64,000 bases of DNA from Dillenia suffruticosa. Taxonomy: Eukaryota; Streptophyta; Magnoliopsida; Dilleniales; Dilleniaceae. The position numbers were made by a program, and so were the translations under genes. Location: NCBI GenBank assembly GCA_033439265.1, contig JAVTVX010000015.1:21071947-21135946 (forward strand), given 5' to 3'. The notes under the pieces were generated by a model. That model was given only the letters and a program-made list of their open reading frames with translations. It was not told the DNA's origin and ran no database searches. Positions 23,208 through 35,275 of the stretch are shown piece after piece; position 1 is the stretch's first letter, and every line of letters begins with the position of its first letter.

Positions 23208-23275
23208 AGTTCAATGACTGGACACTGATATCTCAAGTGATGTCCCTTAATCAAGGTGTTAGATTTAAAAAAAAA
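23208..23275 (+). mobile_element. SINE fragment ending in poly(A)
   Basis: TTAGTTCAATGACTGGACAC, ATCTCAAGTGATGTCCCTTA and ATCAAGGTGTTAGATTT are followed by 15 A residues (about 23261-23275). The TTAGTTCAATG-TGGACAC and AAGGTGTT-GATTT blocks are in the positions of A and B boxes of tRNA-derived SINEs. The B box is decayed. Confidence 0.45.
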
Positions 23276-24703
23276 AAAAAACTTTTTATTTTTGGCTTTG
23301 GCCTCAATTTGCCCCGTCACTTAACCTAACTACGGGAATAATTATTATCCAACATTTTTTTTAAGAGAAGAAAGTTGTTGCCTAGTGAGAATTGCTTTCT
23401 AGGTTGATTGACCACCGAGTTAAACCCATGTACAATGTTTTGTCTTTTAAAGTCTTTTCTAAACAACACATTCTTCTTGGCTGGTGAGGCTGAATAATAA
23501 TTAAACATCAAAATTTTTACTAAAAGAAGAGAGTTATCATCTAAGTTGCACACAAAAGGAAACCAAAAAAGAAAATGAAAACTGATTCGTAATAATATAA
23601 AAAAATAACAATTTTTAAAAATATATATAATGAAAATGTGAGAAAACGCATAAATTATAAATATTAACTATTTTATGAAAAAAATAGGATAATTATCTTT
23701 TATAATAAAAATTTAAAATAATTAAATATATAATTATTAATTATAAGATAAATAATCTAAAAATAATAATTATAAGTAAATAAGTAAATAATTTATTAAA
23801 TATGAAAAATATATAAATATAAAAATATAAAAAATTTTATATAAATATTAATTAATTTAAATAGTGTTGGTTTCTATTCACAAGAGGTATCACTTCCTTT
23901 GGCAAATGCCTACTCGGGAACACATGTTTCCTTGACAAAGCCAGTTGGGTTCTTCCAATTACCATGAAGTACGAAATGAAAGGGGAGCCATTGGAGACCG
24001 AACTCCTTTTAGTAGTTGAAGATTTTAAGGCTCTGGACCGCCAGCATTAATAGTGTTGACTGGACAAAAAATTTGATGGACAGTTGGTGTGAATCAATAT
24101 CACATTAAAAGTCCCCATTTAATTCTTAAAACTACCTCATGTTCTTCACCCCAAAGGTACTCCCACCTCCTCCATTAATAGCTATGGCTTGCTCGTACAA
24201 GTGAAAGAACCTTTAGTGTTTTTGGTGAAAAGATGGAAGACGAAAAAAATCAATAAGCGATTAATTTAATGGATAATGATATTAAATTTATTAATTAAAT
24301 TTTAGATTTAAAATATGAAAATAAAAAATATTATATTAAAAAAATTTTGTTTAAATTAAGTCTAATAATATTCTAATCAAATTAATTAAAATATAATTTT
24401 AAATACTATTTGATTTTAAAAAATAAAATAATAAATGTGTGGTAGGAGGCTAGGGCATTATTACCCTCAATGGAGTTTTCGCTGGATCCTAAATGGTAAA
24501 AAATAAAAATGGGTAGTCACATAATTCAAAAACTACAATAGTCTTACTATAGTTTTAATTGGCCAATCAGTCCATACCACCTATGACATTTTAGAAATCA
24601 TAACCAAAACGAGCTGTGCATTCATTCGGACCTATGTTTGGCTAAAGATGCAAATGAACCGTTGCAGGGCATGTATGGCCACTCCTATCCTTGAAAAGAG
24701 TTA
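23276..24703. other. AT-rich intergenic sequence, nothing recognised
   Basis: No convincing ORF; very AT-rich at 23590-23860 and 24240-24430. The minus-strand ORF at 23326-23553 has no family features. Confidence 0.5.
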
Positions 24704-24832
24704 CAAGCCCAAAAGACTTTTTTTTTTTTTTTTTAAGTGAATACATAGGGATTCAAAATCGAACATGTTAGATGAGGAGGGGAGGGGGAACATACCATTT
24801 GAGTTGAAGCTCGTTGGCCAAGCCCAAAAGAC
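24704..24832 (-). mobile_element. SINE with perfect 14-bp target duplication, just upstream of the GDSL gene
   Basis: CAAGCCCAAAAGAC occurs at 24704-24717 and 24819-24832. The insert between (24718-24818, about 101 bp) begins with 17 T residues, the A-tail of a minus-strand copy. It contains an A-box-like CTCAAATGGTATGTTCC and a B-box region GTTCGATTTTGAATCC on the minus strand. The perfect duplication suggests a fairly young insertion. The right flank lies 38 bp before the TATA run of the GDSL gene. Confidence 0.82.
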
Positions 24833-24870
24833 ATTGCCTCCTAAGCTGCGCGAAGAGATTGTTGACATTA

Positions 24871-24880
24871 TATATATATA
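24871..24880 (+). promoter_or_regulatory. TATA box of the GDSL esterase gene
   Basis: TATATATATA at 24871-24880 is the only TATA run before the gene. Plant transcripts usually start 25-35 bp downstream, i.e. near 24900-24910. That lies after the ATG at 24895 but before the ATG pair at 24931/24934, so the box helps to decide the start codon. Confidence 0.6.
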
Positions 24881-24930
24881 ACACCACATAGAAAATGTGG
24901 AGTGTGTACTCTAGCTTTCGACCTTGTCAA

Positions 24931-26443
24931 ATGATGGCTTCTTGCAGATCTTTTCTTTGGCAAGTTGTAGCACTAACCATTTTCCTAGTCTCCGTGCCTT
25001 TGTCTTCTGCTTCTACTCCTCACTCACATCCCTTCAGAAGAATCTATGCATTTGGTGACTCCTATACAGATACCGGAAACACTCGGTCCTCCACCGGCCC
25101 AACTGGTTTCAATTATGTTTCAAGTCCTCCTTATGGAAGCACATTTTTTCACCACCCGACAAACAGGTACTCTGATGGACGGCTGGTGATTGATTTTGTT
25201 GCAGAAGCACTCTCTTTGCCATATTTGCCTCCTTATCGGAACCACACGGCAGATGTATCCAAAGGTGTGAATTTTGCTGTTGCCGGCAGTACTGCAATAC
25301 CACATGATTTCTTTGTTAGGAACAACCTCACTTTTGATATTACTCCCGAGTCTCTCCAAACACAGCTTCAGTGGTTCAGTAAGGCCTTGGAAAGTCAAGG
25401 GTGTAGAGGAAACTTGACAAAGAGCAAGTGCAGAGAAATACTCGATGATTCTTTGATCTGGGTTGGGGAAATCGGAGCCAATGATTATGCATACACCGTT
25501 GGATCTTCTGTTTCTGCCAAGACAATTCAGAATCTTGCTATAGAAAGTTTCACTGGATTCTTACAGGTTGTTAACTCCAATTTTTTGCATGGCTCCTCTT
25601 ATTTCGAAAGGCATATCCATTGATTTATTTTCGTGTATGAATGCTTGGTGCTTGGGATCTACAAGTGCCTTAGAAGTACTTTTTTTTTGGTGATCATGAG
25701 ATGGTGAATCTTATTCTCTTCATTGGAGATTAGGAGAAAGGAAAATGGAACCAAAGCTCATTAGAGAACAATGTAGATTGTTGCTCAGATAAAAAGTTGT
25801 ATCATTACATTAAAACGTGTGCAACAATCTTATGTCAGGCACCACATATGACCCGAATAAATAACATTTTTCATTCTTAATCAGTTGGATTTTTCATAGG
25901 CACTGATTTCTCTTACCATGTTTTGTTTAAGTATAGGCATTGCTAGAAAAGGGTGCAAAATACATAGTGGTACAAGGTCTCCCACAAACTGGTTGCCTCC
26001 CACTAGCCATGGTAATAGCTCCCGACACAGACAGAGATAGAACAGGATGCGTAGGGAGTGTCAGCAGGCAAAGCTACGCTCAGAACTTAGCCATTCAAGC
26101 CAAGATACATGGATTCAGGATAAAATTTCCTCACGCTGTCATAGTATATGCAGACTACTGGAATGCTTATCACACAATTATGATCAATGCTAGCCAGTAC
26201 GGTTTCAAGGAGCGGTTCAAGACATGTTGTGGATCTGGTGGAGGAGCCTACAATTTCAATCTCTTTGCAGCCTGTGGCTCAGCCACTTCGACTACTTGCC
26301 AGAATCCTGCACAGTACATTAATTGGGATGGTGTTCATCTAACTGAGGCAATGTATAAAGTGGTCTCAGATATGTTTCTTCGAGGAAAATTCAGTCATCC
26401 TCCTTTCAATTACTTGTTAAGCAGGAGACTGCGTTCTGGCTGA
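24931..26443 (+). CDS. GDSL esterase/lipase (SGNH hydrolase), two exons
   Basis: Predicted secreted ester hydrolase. Exons are 24931-25566 and 25937-26443, joined in frame across one GT-AG intron, giving about 380 residues, normal for the plant family. An N-terminal signal peptide is visible (FLWQVVALTIFLVSVPLSSA). Block I is FGDSYTDTGN with the nucleophile Ser codon at 25060, block II is GVNFAVAGST, block III is GANDY, and block V is DGVHLTEAMY with the catalytic Asp/His. Several N-x-T/S sites fit secretion. The C-terminal half (CCGSGGGAYNF, YINWDGVHL) is most like the Arabidopsis At3g48460 type as I remember it. An ATG 36 bases upstream (24895) is in frame but lies too close to the TATA box, and starting at 24931 puts the signal peptide at the N-terminus. 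No lesion. Substrate unknown. Confidence 0.92.
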
Positions 26444-28953
26444 TCAACTATATGGTACTAGGTTTAGTAAAGGCTAAATCTAAGGTGTTGCTCTCTTTTG
26501 TTTTTCTTCCTGAATATGTTTGTGCAGTTTGTCAATACTTTATCTGAGAATCAAGGGTTCTTCGTCTTTTTACTAGTAGTTTGCACAGGTGAATTTTAGA
26601 TTCAGAATTCCTGCTTTGTTTTGTGATTTACTAGAATCCGCCGGTATGACTAACCATAGTAATTAGAATGGAAGAATAACAAGAAATTCCATTATGGGGG
26701 AATTAGTGCAATTACTAACTTTTATCAGCAACAATATATTGGTAAGATCAATATTTCATGGCGCTGAGATTTCACCATTCAGAGTACAAGCACAATCTGC
26801 AATATTTCAAATACAAAAGAACTCTATCTATCCTTCTCCCTACATAGTTATCAGTCTTTCGATTTTCACTTCCTTTCCTTTGTCCCATGACTAGCTTATA
26901 TTGCTTGACCTTGAAAATATACCCCTGGAGTGAGGCAACTCATAAATGTTTCAGGAAACTCAGTTCTAAGACAGGTCTTCATCATGCAGCCTTACCAACT
27001 ATGAAGACTGCGGAATGTGGTGTTTAGAAAAGATTTAGATACAGTGTGCATAGGTGTTCCTCTCTCCCTCCCAAAACCTACTTGTATGGTTCCTTCTAAC
27101 ACACGATCACAACCCTTTCAGCTGACTCTTTTTTTGCGATGACCAAAGTGTGAGTAAGAGAATGAAGTAAAATCTTCAGAAGAGGAAGCAACAACAAGAT
27201 ATGCCATCATTACCTTAAACTCCTGGCTCTGCTATTATTTAACTGTTTATACTACCAAACCCTATTGTCGAGCATCGGCCAACTAAGTTGCTTAAATGGA
27301 GAATGGTTGTGATTTAACAACAAAAACAGGGTGCTCTATACTTTTATGGTAAACCCTCCTCTCCCATGTCACATATTAAGCTGTTGTTCATCCTACCAGT
27401 CTCATTTTGGTACCATCTACTTCCCCAACAAGAGAGTGGATTCAGAACTTACCCTCTTGTTGTAATTCCTTATAGATTCTCATGATTCAAATTATTAATC
27501 AAGTTACATGCGCTGATTTGCCAAAATAGCCTGACAGGTGCTGGTCTACCACAAACAAGACCCTTCATGAAATACTTGTACCTTAGTCCATGGTAAATTG
27601 CTACAAGAAGCATAGGCAAAAATCTGGGACTCCCCAAGAAAGAACTGAAAAAATGACAAATCTCATGGACTGAAACCAGAAAACATGGATTGCTGAGCCG
27701 ATAACTTCAGATACATTCATAATATCAGCCATCTATTAGAAATTAGAGACAAAAAATGGTCAAGATCATATTCACAATGTGAGCAAGCTGTTGCACTCGT
27801 GAGTTCATAAAAAATACAGCTATAGTGAAAATTGAAACGGACCCAACTTGATAGATTTCTAAATGCATTCTCTCTCTCCCTCCCCCTTGAATCAAACCTC
27901 GTAGTTTGCCGGGAAATGTGCAAGCTGTTGGAGTGACCATGTTTTTATAGAATTTCATGTCTTTGGAAGGCAGGTTATGCATGACCCCGATGACCCAGTT
28001 TATAGGCTGAGCCCTTCGGTAGGGTCAATTGCTTGCTTGTACTAGTACTAGGATTACAGACTACAGTGTAGCGTATTAAGACTACTTTCAAGAGTAGAGT
28101 GGAAAATAATAATCAAGGGAATATGAATAATTACCTGCACAATAACAATATTGACCATCAAGAAGAATTATAATTTTTGGTGGCTACGAGTGAGAATCAT
28201 GTCGAAGTTTTGTTGACGGACGAACTTGTCGCCAATACAAAAGCTGACGACCCGCAGTTGATATTGTTAAGGAGATACAAGTTTATGATGAAATTGCCAC
28301 GGAGTTAGTAATTGTTAAGAAAATTCTCAATGCCTTGTCTATACAAAGAAGACTAAACTTTTGGTATCCATTATTTCTTGATTATGATAGCTTATTGGCT
28401 TTGATAAAATTTGGCATTGGCAATATTGATAATCAAAGACTAAACTTGACATGGTAACACTTGTAATTTGGATGATTACAAAAGGAATATTGAATCTTTA
28501 TTAAGTACTTGATGTGAAGATTGAGTACATAGTGACAATCAAAGACTAAACTCGACATCGAAAGCCTTTTGAGTTCAGTGATATCAAACCCCTATCCGTT
28601 CTCACCGACGCAATTTCCCCGCTTTGTATAAAAAAAAAGGCTAAACTCGACAATATTAACACCGGAACACACACCAAGTGAACAACAACTAAAATTGGGT
28701 AAAGAAAGAAAAGATAGAAAGCTCTAAACAGAAACTAAGAAGCTGGTAACTGAAATTTAGACACCCTTATTAGGGCTTCCACAGTGCAACTATCAATTTC
28801 CTGCTCGCTTACAACACTTTGTTGATAGTTTTGATAATTTCCCTAGTAATGAAATTTTGTAAATTTTGCTATATTTGTAGATTATGATCCAATTAGTTTT
28901 GAAGAGACCTCTAGTGATGCACATTAGGTGAAAGTAATGGATGCAAAAGATTC
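26444..28953. other. Intergenic sequence after the GDSL gene, nothing recognised
   Basis: The GDSL 3' UTR probably occupies the first 150-250 bases. The rest has no supported ORF. Around 28340-28650 the phrase AAGACTAAACTYGACAT recurs three or four times, perhaps old repeat or retroelement leader sequence. It is less AT-rich than the deserts elsewhere in the window. Confidence 0.4.
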
Positions 28954-29183
28954 ATGAAATTGAGAAGAATGGCATTTAAGAGCTTACAAAATTTTCAAGT
29001 GGGAAGAAGTCAATCGGAGTTAAATGAGTCTACAAGACTAAAGTACAAGCCCCGTCCTTTGCTACAAGGCAGGAGTGGTCACAGATGTATTGACTATTTT
29101 GAGATATTTGCCTTTGTTGTTTGGCTTAATACCTCTGATAAAAGGATGACTAGTTGTGAGACTTACGCGGCCAGGCATAGTTT
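28954..29183 (+). pseudogene. Ty1/copia reverse transcriptase N-terminal remnant
   Basis: The frame at about 29035-29150 reads LKYKPRPLLQGRSGHRCIDY followed by FEIFAFVVWLNT. This aligns with the copia RT start (YKARLVAKG-Q--GIDY-ETFAPV-RL-T). Key positions (YK-R, G, IDYFE-FA-VV-L-T) are kept, but several conserved residues have changed. The neighbouring sequence does not extend the match clearly. The fragment is cut at 29183 by the solo LTR. Confidence 0.55.
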
Positions 29184-29695
29184 TGTTGGAAATGATTAAA
29201 CTTGAAGACATGGCTCGAAGGAACAAGTCACTGCACGAGCCAGCATACGCCAATGCTCAAACTAGGGTGCCACAGCCTAATGCCACAGCAAAAGTAGACC
29301 AGTACCAGCACACAGCGTAACGGCCCAGCAATCGGAAGGTCATGAGTCACCCATGCAAGAACTACAATAATAAATATATATTCATTCGGACATATGAAGA
29401 AACATTTAACTGCCCATGTAGTTATTGTTAGTTATTAGGGTTATTAGATGTTATTAGAAGTCATTAATGTCTTGAGTTCCTTGGAGTGCAAGGACTTGTG
29501 TGAAGAGGCCTTGAACCTCGCGCACCCCATCTATAAATAGGCCACTTCTCAAGTATTGTAATTATAATCGATCAAGGAATGAAGAGAAATACAATTTCTC
29601 TCTCCTTCTATCTTTGAGAGTGAAAGTCTAGTTTAATTATATGGTCTTGTTGTTTTCTTCCCACCACGCTAGCCACCTTAACACCCAACAAGTTT
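29179..29695. mobile_element. Solo LTR (507 bp) with perfect 5-bp target duplication
   Basis: 29184-29690 begins TGTTGG and ends CCAACA, a perfect 6-bp terminal inverted repeat. It is flanked by AGTTT on both sides (29179-29183 and 29691-29695). Inside, CTATAAATAG (29531-29540) is a good TATA box, followed by a plausible transcript start. No internal retroelement sequence is attached on either side, so this is what remains after LTR-LTR recombination. Ends and size suit a copia-type or small gypsy LTR; the family is not assigned. Confidence 0.85.
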
Positions 29696-31605
29696 TACAA
29701 ACTCATTTTTGGGCCGATCAAAAAGAGTAAGAAAACACCCAATGGTGAAGGCCAAAAATCACTGAACTGGTTAGACGGTCCTCAGAATATTGGGAGAGTT
29801 AGTGTTGATTGGTTGAGGCCACATTAGAGATGGAAATATATTGATAGAGTGTAACAAGAGGAGACAGGATTGGTATAACATAGATGCCAATAGCTTTTGC
29901 AGAGTTGAGTATCCAAATAATGGATTAGTATAGAACTTCAACTACCATTGGGGGGTGCTTCTTCAATCTTGGGACAAGAGAGCACCCTCCTTATTCTTTA
30001 ATTTTTGAGATTTATAGGGAAGAATAATGAGTACTAAAATTTAAAATTATTTTGTCAAACAATGAATAACTATTTTCTTTTGTCAAAATGACAGCTCTTG
30101 GCAGCATTGATTTTTGCACTTCACTATGTCTCTGCTGCTCTTTTTTGTTGGGATTAAATCTTAATTTTCATTAATTTTATTATTTTATATGTTTAAAAGA
30201 TTATTATTAACTTCTCTGTATTAAAATAATATTTGATTTAGTTATTCAATTAATTAAATAATTTTATATATTATTTGTGTGTGTTTAAGATTCAACGTGT
30301 TGATATATGTGTTTTGTGTATATGATCGAGTTGAAGGTGCATACCGGAGATATAAAATTATGGGCACATAAATCAAAAGTAAATAGTGCATAGCTGACCA
30401 ATGAAATTGCACACTTTCTCATGTAAAGACCACAGCTTGTGAGTATTGAGCTAGTTGAAGATGATTTAGTTTGATCATCGGATGAGATACGGATTCAATT
30501 GTGGCCGGTATAAGTGGGTAGTACCGAATAAAGCGATTTTCTAAAATGTACTATGAGTAGAAATTAATACTTTATAATTATAAATAATTTATGTGTTTTA
30601 TTCTTAAGTTTATATAGATAAATTTGTAAAATCAGAATTATTTACCTTGATATATTATAAATGAAATTTTTATGCGTTAAGAGATTTGTACATTAGGTAT
30701 ATGGTGTTGATTAATTGAGACATATATATATAATAGAGAATCTATATTAATTATGTCATAAATTATATTGATTGTGTCATAAATCATCTTATTGGGTTAT
30801 TCTACTTGATTATCTAGATATTGAATTCACTAATATAATTTTGTATCGTATCAGATATTTTTTATTTATTTTTTTATTTTATCAGCTAATGGAAGACATT
30901 GAACATTTTTTATATCCTTTAATTTGCATGAACAACCCAAAGTATTAACTAATTGAGGGGATGATAGTATATTTACTAATATTTTGTCTGACCTCAATTA
31001 CATGTATTACATAAATGGTAGCATACCAAAACATATATAGGTTAGCGATAAGTGGTAAATGTTTATTTATCGATTTCTATAAATAATCCAATATTTATTT
31101 TGGGGGTGAAATTTTAATTATTTAATAGAATTAATTAGAGCAAATAATTTTAATGCAATTACTAGATTGCGGATTGCATTATAATTATTTTGAAGGTAGA
31201 ATGAATATCCCTTAAATCCTTTTCTACCCTAAAAATTCAATATGTATTTTATTACTTACACATATTGAATTATCTTTGTATTAGATTAATTGAAAATGAA
31301 GAATGATATAGAGAGAAGTTTGTGACTAGTTTGCAATTTCATAAAAAAATTTTAACCAGTTTGAAATTTTAGAAAAATTAATTATCCTGAATTTTTAATT
31401 TTGAAAATTGTTTTTTTCCTTATTTTTTAACTTCAATATTAATTTTAGGGTTTGGGTTGCTTTAAAATTTTTGAAATTTTCAAAAATGTTTTATAATTTT
31501 GAAAATTACTAAACCCCAAGTAAATAATTATTTTGAATAATATTCTTTATTTAAATTTTAATATTTCTCTGTAGGATATTTAATTTTTTATTCAAATTTA
31601 AAAAC
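29696..31605. other. AT-rich intergenic sequence, nothing recognised
   Basis: No supported ORF. A TGTTGGGATTAAATC at 30146 looks like an LTR start, but I found no matching end or duplication. The sequence becomes very AT-rich after 30150. Confidence 0.4.
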
Positions 31606-32535
31606 TGTTAGTTAAAAATATGGAATCCAGGGAATCCATTGTACATTAGAATTCTACTTTACTATCCATTCACTTAGAGAAATATACGAGAGTTTGAGTT
31701 AGCATTTTGAGAAGAAAAACCAAATTTGAGATCTTCTTAACAAGACATTGCAGAGTACTAGAGAAAGATTAATCACAAATTAGGGGTTGCACACGTCCCA
31801 TGAGTAAAGCAATGGAATTGAATTGAGTCGCAAAATAAAGAGTATCTTTTTTTATTTTTATTTTTATGTGATTATTTTCGTATCATGTTTTAATATGTTA
31901 TTTTTCATTTAGAATCTAGATTATTCCGTTGCTATATTTGATTTTGTGAATAAAACAAATATAAGTTGTATCCTAGATTCAATACTTCTGAATTAATCTG
32001 AATGATTTATTACATTACATACGTATGTAGAAGCGTATAAATTAAAAATTTGAAATTTTGGTATAAATACTTAAATATGTAAATCTCCAATAAATCAATC
32101 GAAATCTCGTAATCTCTCGTATCATCGCTCGGTCAGGATAATAATCACAAAACGAACCACCACCACTTTTTCACGACACCTCAATTCTAAGTCCAATGAC
32201 TCAATGACGGGAGAAATTTTCTTTCACGAAAATTTCTCAATCTTTCAAGATAATTTTCAATCTAAAAATATTTAATTTGCTCTCAATTTCTCTCTAGGCA
32301 ATGTGTTCTTCAAGTATGAATCACAATTGCCTTCATTTATCCTCTGAATATTGAACCTTTTCTCGACTGTTTGTGTAAGACACCGTGAAGGCATAAAAAA
32401 AGTAGCGATGGGAAGTTACTTGCCAACATGAGAGGGAGAGATCACTTGTCATTTTTTGGTTAGGGAGTTTTTGCATGGGAGGTTATTAGTAAATGTAATT
32501 TCCCTTGACATATGTTCACGTGGGCAAAACTAACA
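31606..32535 (-). repeat. 3' LTR of the minus-strand copia element (about 930 bp)
   Basis: The + strand starts TGTTAGTT and ends AACTAACA, a perfect 8-bp terminal inverted repeat. On the minus strand the start is preceded by AAGTGGGAGA, the classic copia polypurine tract. The other LTR is missing, so the target duplication (left side AAAAC) cannot be tested. Confidence 0.6.
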
Positions 32536-33662
32536 TCTCCCACTTGCACACGAGAACATTTTATGTCCGTCACAAGATCACAAAACATGCGATCTACTAT
32601 ATCACCCTGTTAGACTTTCATATAGGATTGGACGTCGTGCGACCGGTGAATATACCTGCAAGCAAAGATTTATAGATATACCTGTTAGGATGATCGAGAA
32701 GCCATCATTAGTACAAAAAAGAACTCGCTGTACTCAAAACTCAACGCTATTATATTCATCAAACTACTTTGCTAATTGAAAGTGATTCTCAATCATTTGC
32801 TCGACTGTGTATTCACTATTATGTTTGAATCCCAATATGGATTAACATAACAGGTCGACCGGTGAATATAATACCATGATATAATGCCGATTGACCTTTA
32901 TTTCATACTACTAACTTTCAATCTCATCTTAGTTGCTTTCTTAGACATACACGGTCAAACCGAATCAATCATGGTTTCTTGGTGACATGCTAAAATAGCA
33001 ACACCAAAATAAAATATTAAGAGACAGACGAAAATTATAATGGTACAAAAGATTCTATCCAATGGATCTCGGATTTTACATAGTGGAAACGGAGATCTTT
33101 AATCTTACTGTCGTCTCAAATAACAGCTTCCATTATCCCTTGGTTGTCTTATCACATGCGGTATGAAATATGTGCCACAGTATTATTCCCCAATATCTCA
33201 AAAGGACATATGTCAGATTTCTTTAACATTATGCAAGTATGGGTCTCAGTCTACATAAGACTTTATTCCAGAGATCTCAGTGAGAGTATCTCAGAGACGA
33301 TATCACTTGACGCATGTGATATCTGAGATCTCAACTTGGCTTTTACAGGCAATATGAATGCGGGTATGTCTATGTCGGTCATATCGCATATGACCTCATT
33401 CTAAACACATATCAGAGCGACTTATATTATAGTAGGACTACTCTCAAAGCCTCTTACGACTAGAAACCGTCTCATCTTTACTTAGAGTTGGAGGTAGTCA
33501 CTCGTGTGATTGAGTCGACTACGCCTACCTGACATATCTTTTATCATAACTTACTACATAATATATGACAATCAACTAGTGCCAGAAATCAACTTGTGAC
33601 TATATGATACAAATATGTCATATATATCAATAAGTATCAAAATTAATACATAATAAGAAATA
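32536..33662 (-). other. Long 3' untranslated region of the minus-strand copia element
   Basis: About 1.1 kb lies between the pol stop (33663) and the polypurine tract. The only + strand ORF here (33144-33326) is a shadow. Long 3' regions of this kind occur in several plant copia groups. No extra domain is visible. Confidence 0.5.
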
Positions 33663-34300
33663 TCAAATTACATGTAAACCCAATGATTCTATATGTCTCA
33701 CAAAAGAATCTCTCACAATGGATTTGGTGAAAGGATCAGCCACCATACTGTTTAAAGAAAATATACTTAGATATCACTACACTCTTGTTGGTGATATCTC
33801 TCACAAAATGGTATCTGGTATCAATGTATTTGGTTTTATTATAATACTTAGGGTTTCGGTTGTAGGCAATACCAGCCTGATTATCACTAAAATATCATTA
33901 TTGACCTTCCACTTTCTACCATAACCCCTAAGTCATCCAGAAATCTCTGAAACCAAACACTTGAATTGCAACTAAGCATGCCATCTGCTTGGTCTCTATT
34001 ATAGATAGAGATATACAGATTTACTTCTTATTTCTTGCTTCTCCAAGAGATGGTACCATTTATTCAACAGAAAACAAACACTGATGTCGATTTGCGTCTA
34101 TCCAGATCACTACCCCAATTGATTCTGAATACCCAACAAGTTGTAAATCACCTCCTTCATAACATAAGGAGAGGTCCGCAATTCCCTTGAAATATTTCAG
34201 AATCCTTTTTACTACTTTCTAGTGATCCCTTTTAGGATTCAATTTATACCTACTCACCAAATCAACTGCAAAATAAATGTATGGTTGTGTATGCCTTATC
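33663..34300 (-). pseudogene. Copia RNase H domain, C-terminal part clear
   Basis: The minus strand around 33740-33663 reads NSMVADPFTKSIVRDSFVRH, then IESLGL and a stop at 33665-33663. MVADPFTK is the near-universal end of copia RNase H (domain closing pol). Upstream parts are recognisable only in patches because of frameshifts. Confidence 0.75.
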
Positions 34301-35275
34301 GCATATACTAAGCTACATATTGTACTAGCATAAGGGATTCTACTCTACTCGCTTATTTCTTCCTAAGTTATAAGGCACATTTCAAGATTCCGATCTTCAC
34401 CTTTCGCGATAAGAGTTTCTAATGGGTTGCAATCGCTCATCTCTAAATGCTCAAGAATCTTTCTGATATAGAACTCTTGTTAAAGAGTCAATCTTCTTCT
34501 CGAGCAATCCCTCTGGATCTTTACTCCAAGAATGAACTAAGTTTCACCTATGTTTTTCATGTCAGAACTCGACAGTAACCATGTTTCAACGGTTATTTGA
34601 TATTCTTTGTTATTCTCAACTAATAGAATGTCACGTACATATAAAAAACATGATCACAAAAGAGTTACAAGAACGTTTCAGATAGACGCAATGATCCTCA
34701 TTGATTATTATAAAAATATAAAATATCACTTCCTCGTGAAATTTTAGATATCACGTCTGGATGACTATTTTAGGTCGTATAACAACATCCAATTCGATAG
34801 ACCTTACTCTCATAACCCACTATAACGAACACAGAGAGTTGCTTTATGTAGATCTACTCATCCAAAACTTCCATTTACAGAAGACGATTTGTACGTCCAT
34901 CTAGTGTAACTTCAAATCCATGTTCGTGACAATTGTTAAAAGTAAATGGATCAAGATAAATTGGACTACGACTCCTCGGTAGTCCAACCCCTTAAAATGA
35001 TTGTAACCCTTTGTTACTAGAGGGCTATATACCTCTCAACCGATCCATCGACTTTTCTCTTGATCTTGAAAACCTTCTTGTTTCCAATGGTCCTCCTGCC
35101 CTTAGGAAAATCAACTAGGTCCTTGAGAATTTACTCGTTCTTAATGGTTTTTCTGCCATCAGGCAGATCAACTAGGTTCCATACCCTGTTGATTTTCATC
35201 AACTCCCTTTGTTCATCTATAGCCTTCAATAAATGGTTCTTTGCAAAAACCTACGAGAGCCTGTAGGACTGCTTT
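34300..35275 (-). pseudogene. Copia reverse transcriptase (decayed)
   Basis: The minus strand at about 34690-34600 reads CFLYVRDILLVENNKEYQ, the catalytic YVDD box with Asp changed to Arg (YVRD, 34641-34630). At 35270-35050 the N-terminal block shows MKINRVWNLVDLPDGRKTI and again DLVDFPKGRRTIGNKKVFKI. The W-LVDLPxGRKTIGNKWVFKIK motif is therefore present twice, by a local duplication of about 55-60 bp. The changed catalytic residue, stops and shifts make it dead. Confidence 0.75.

Noticed and set aside
30146..31605. Possible LTR beginning TGTTGGGATTAAATC
   Set aside because: No matching CA end, polypurine tract, primer site or flanking duplication could be found.
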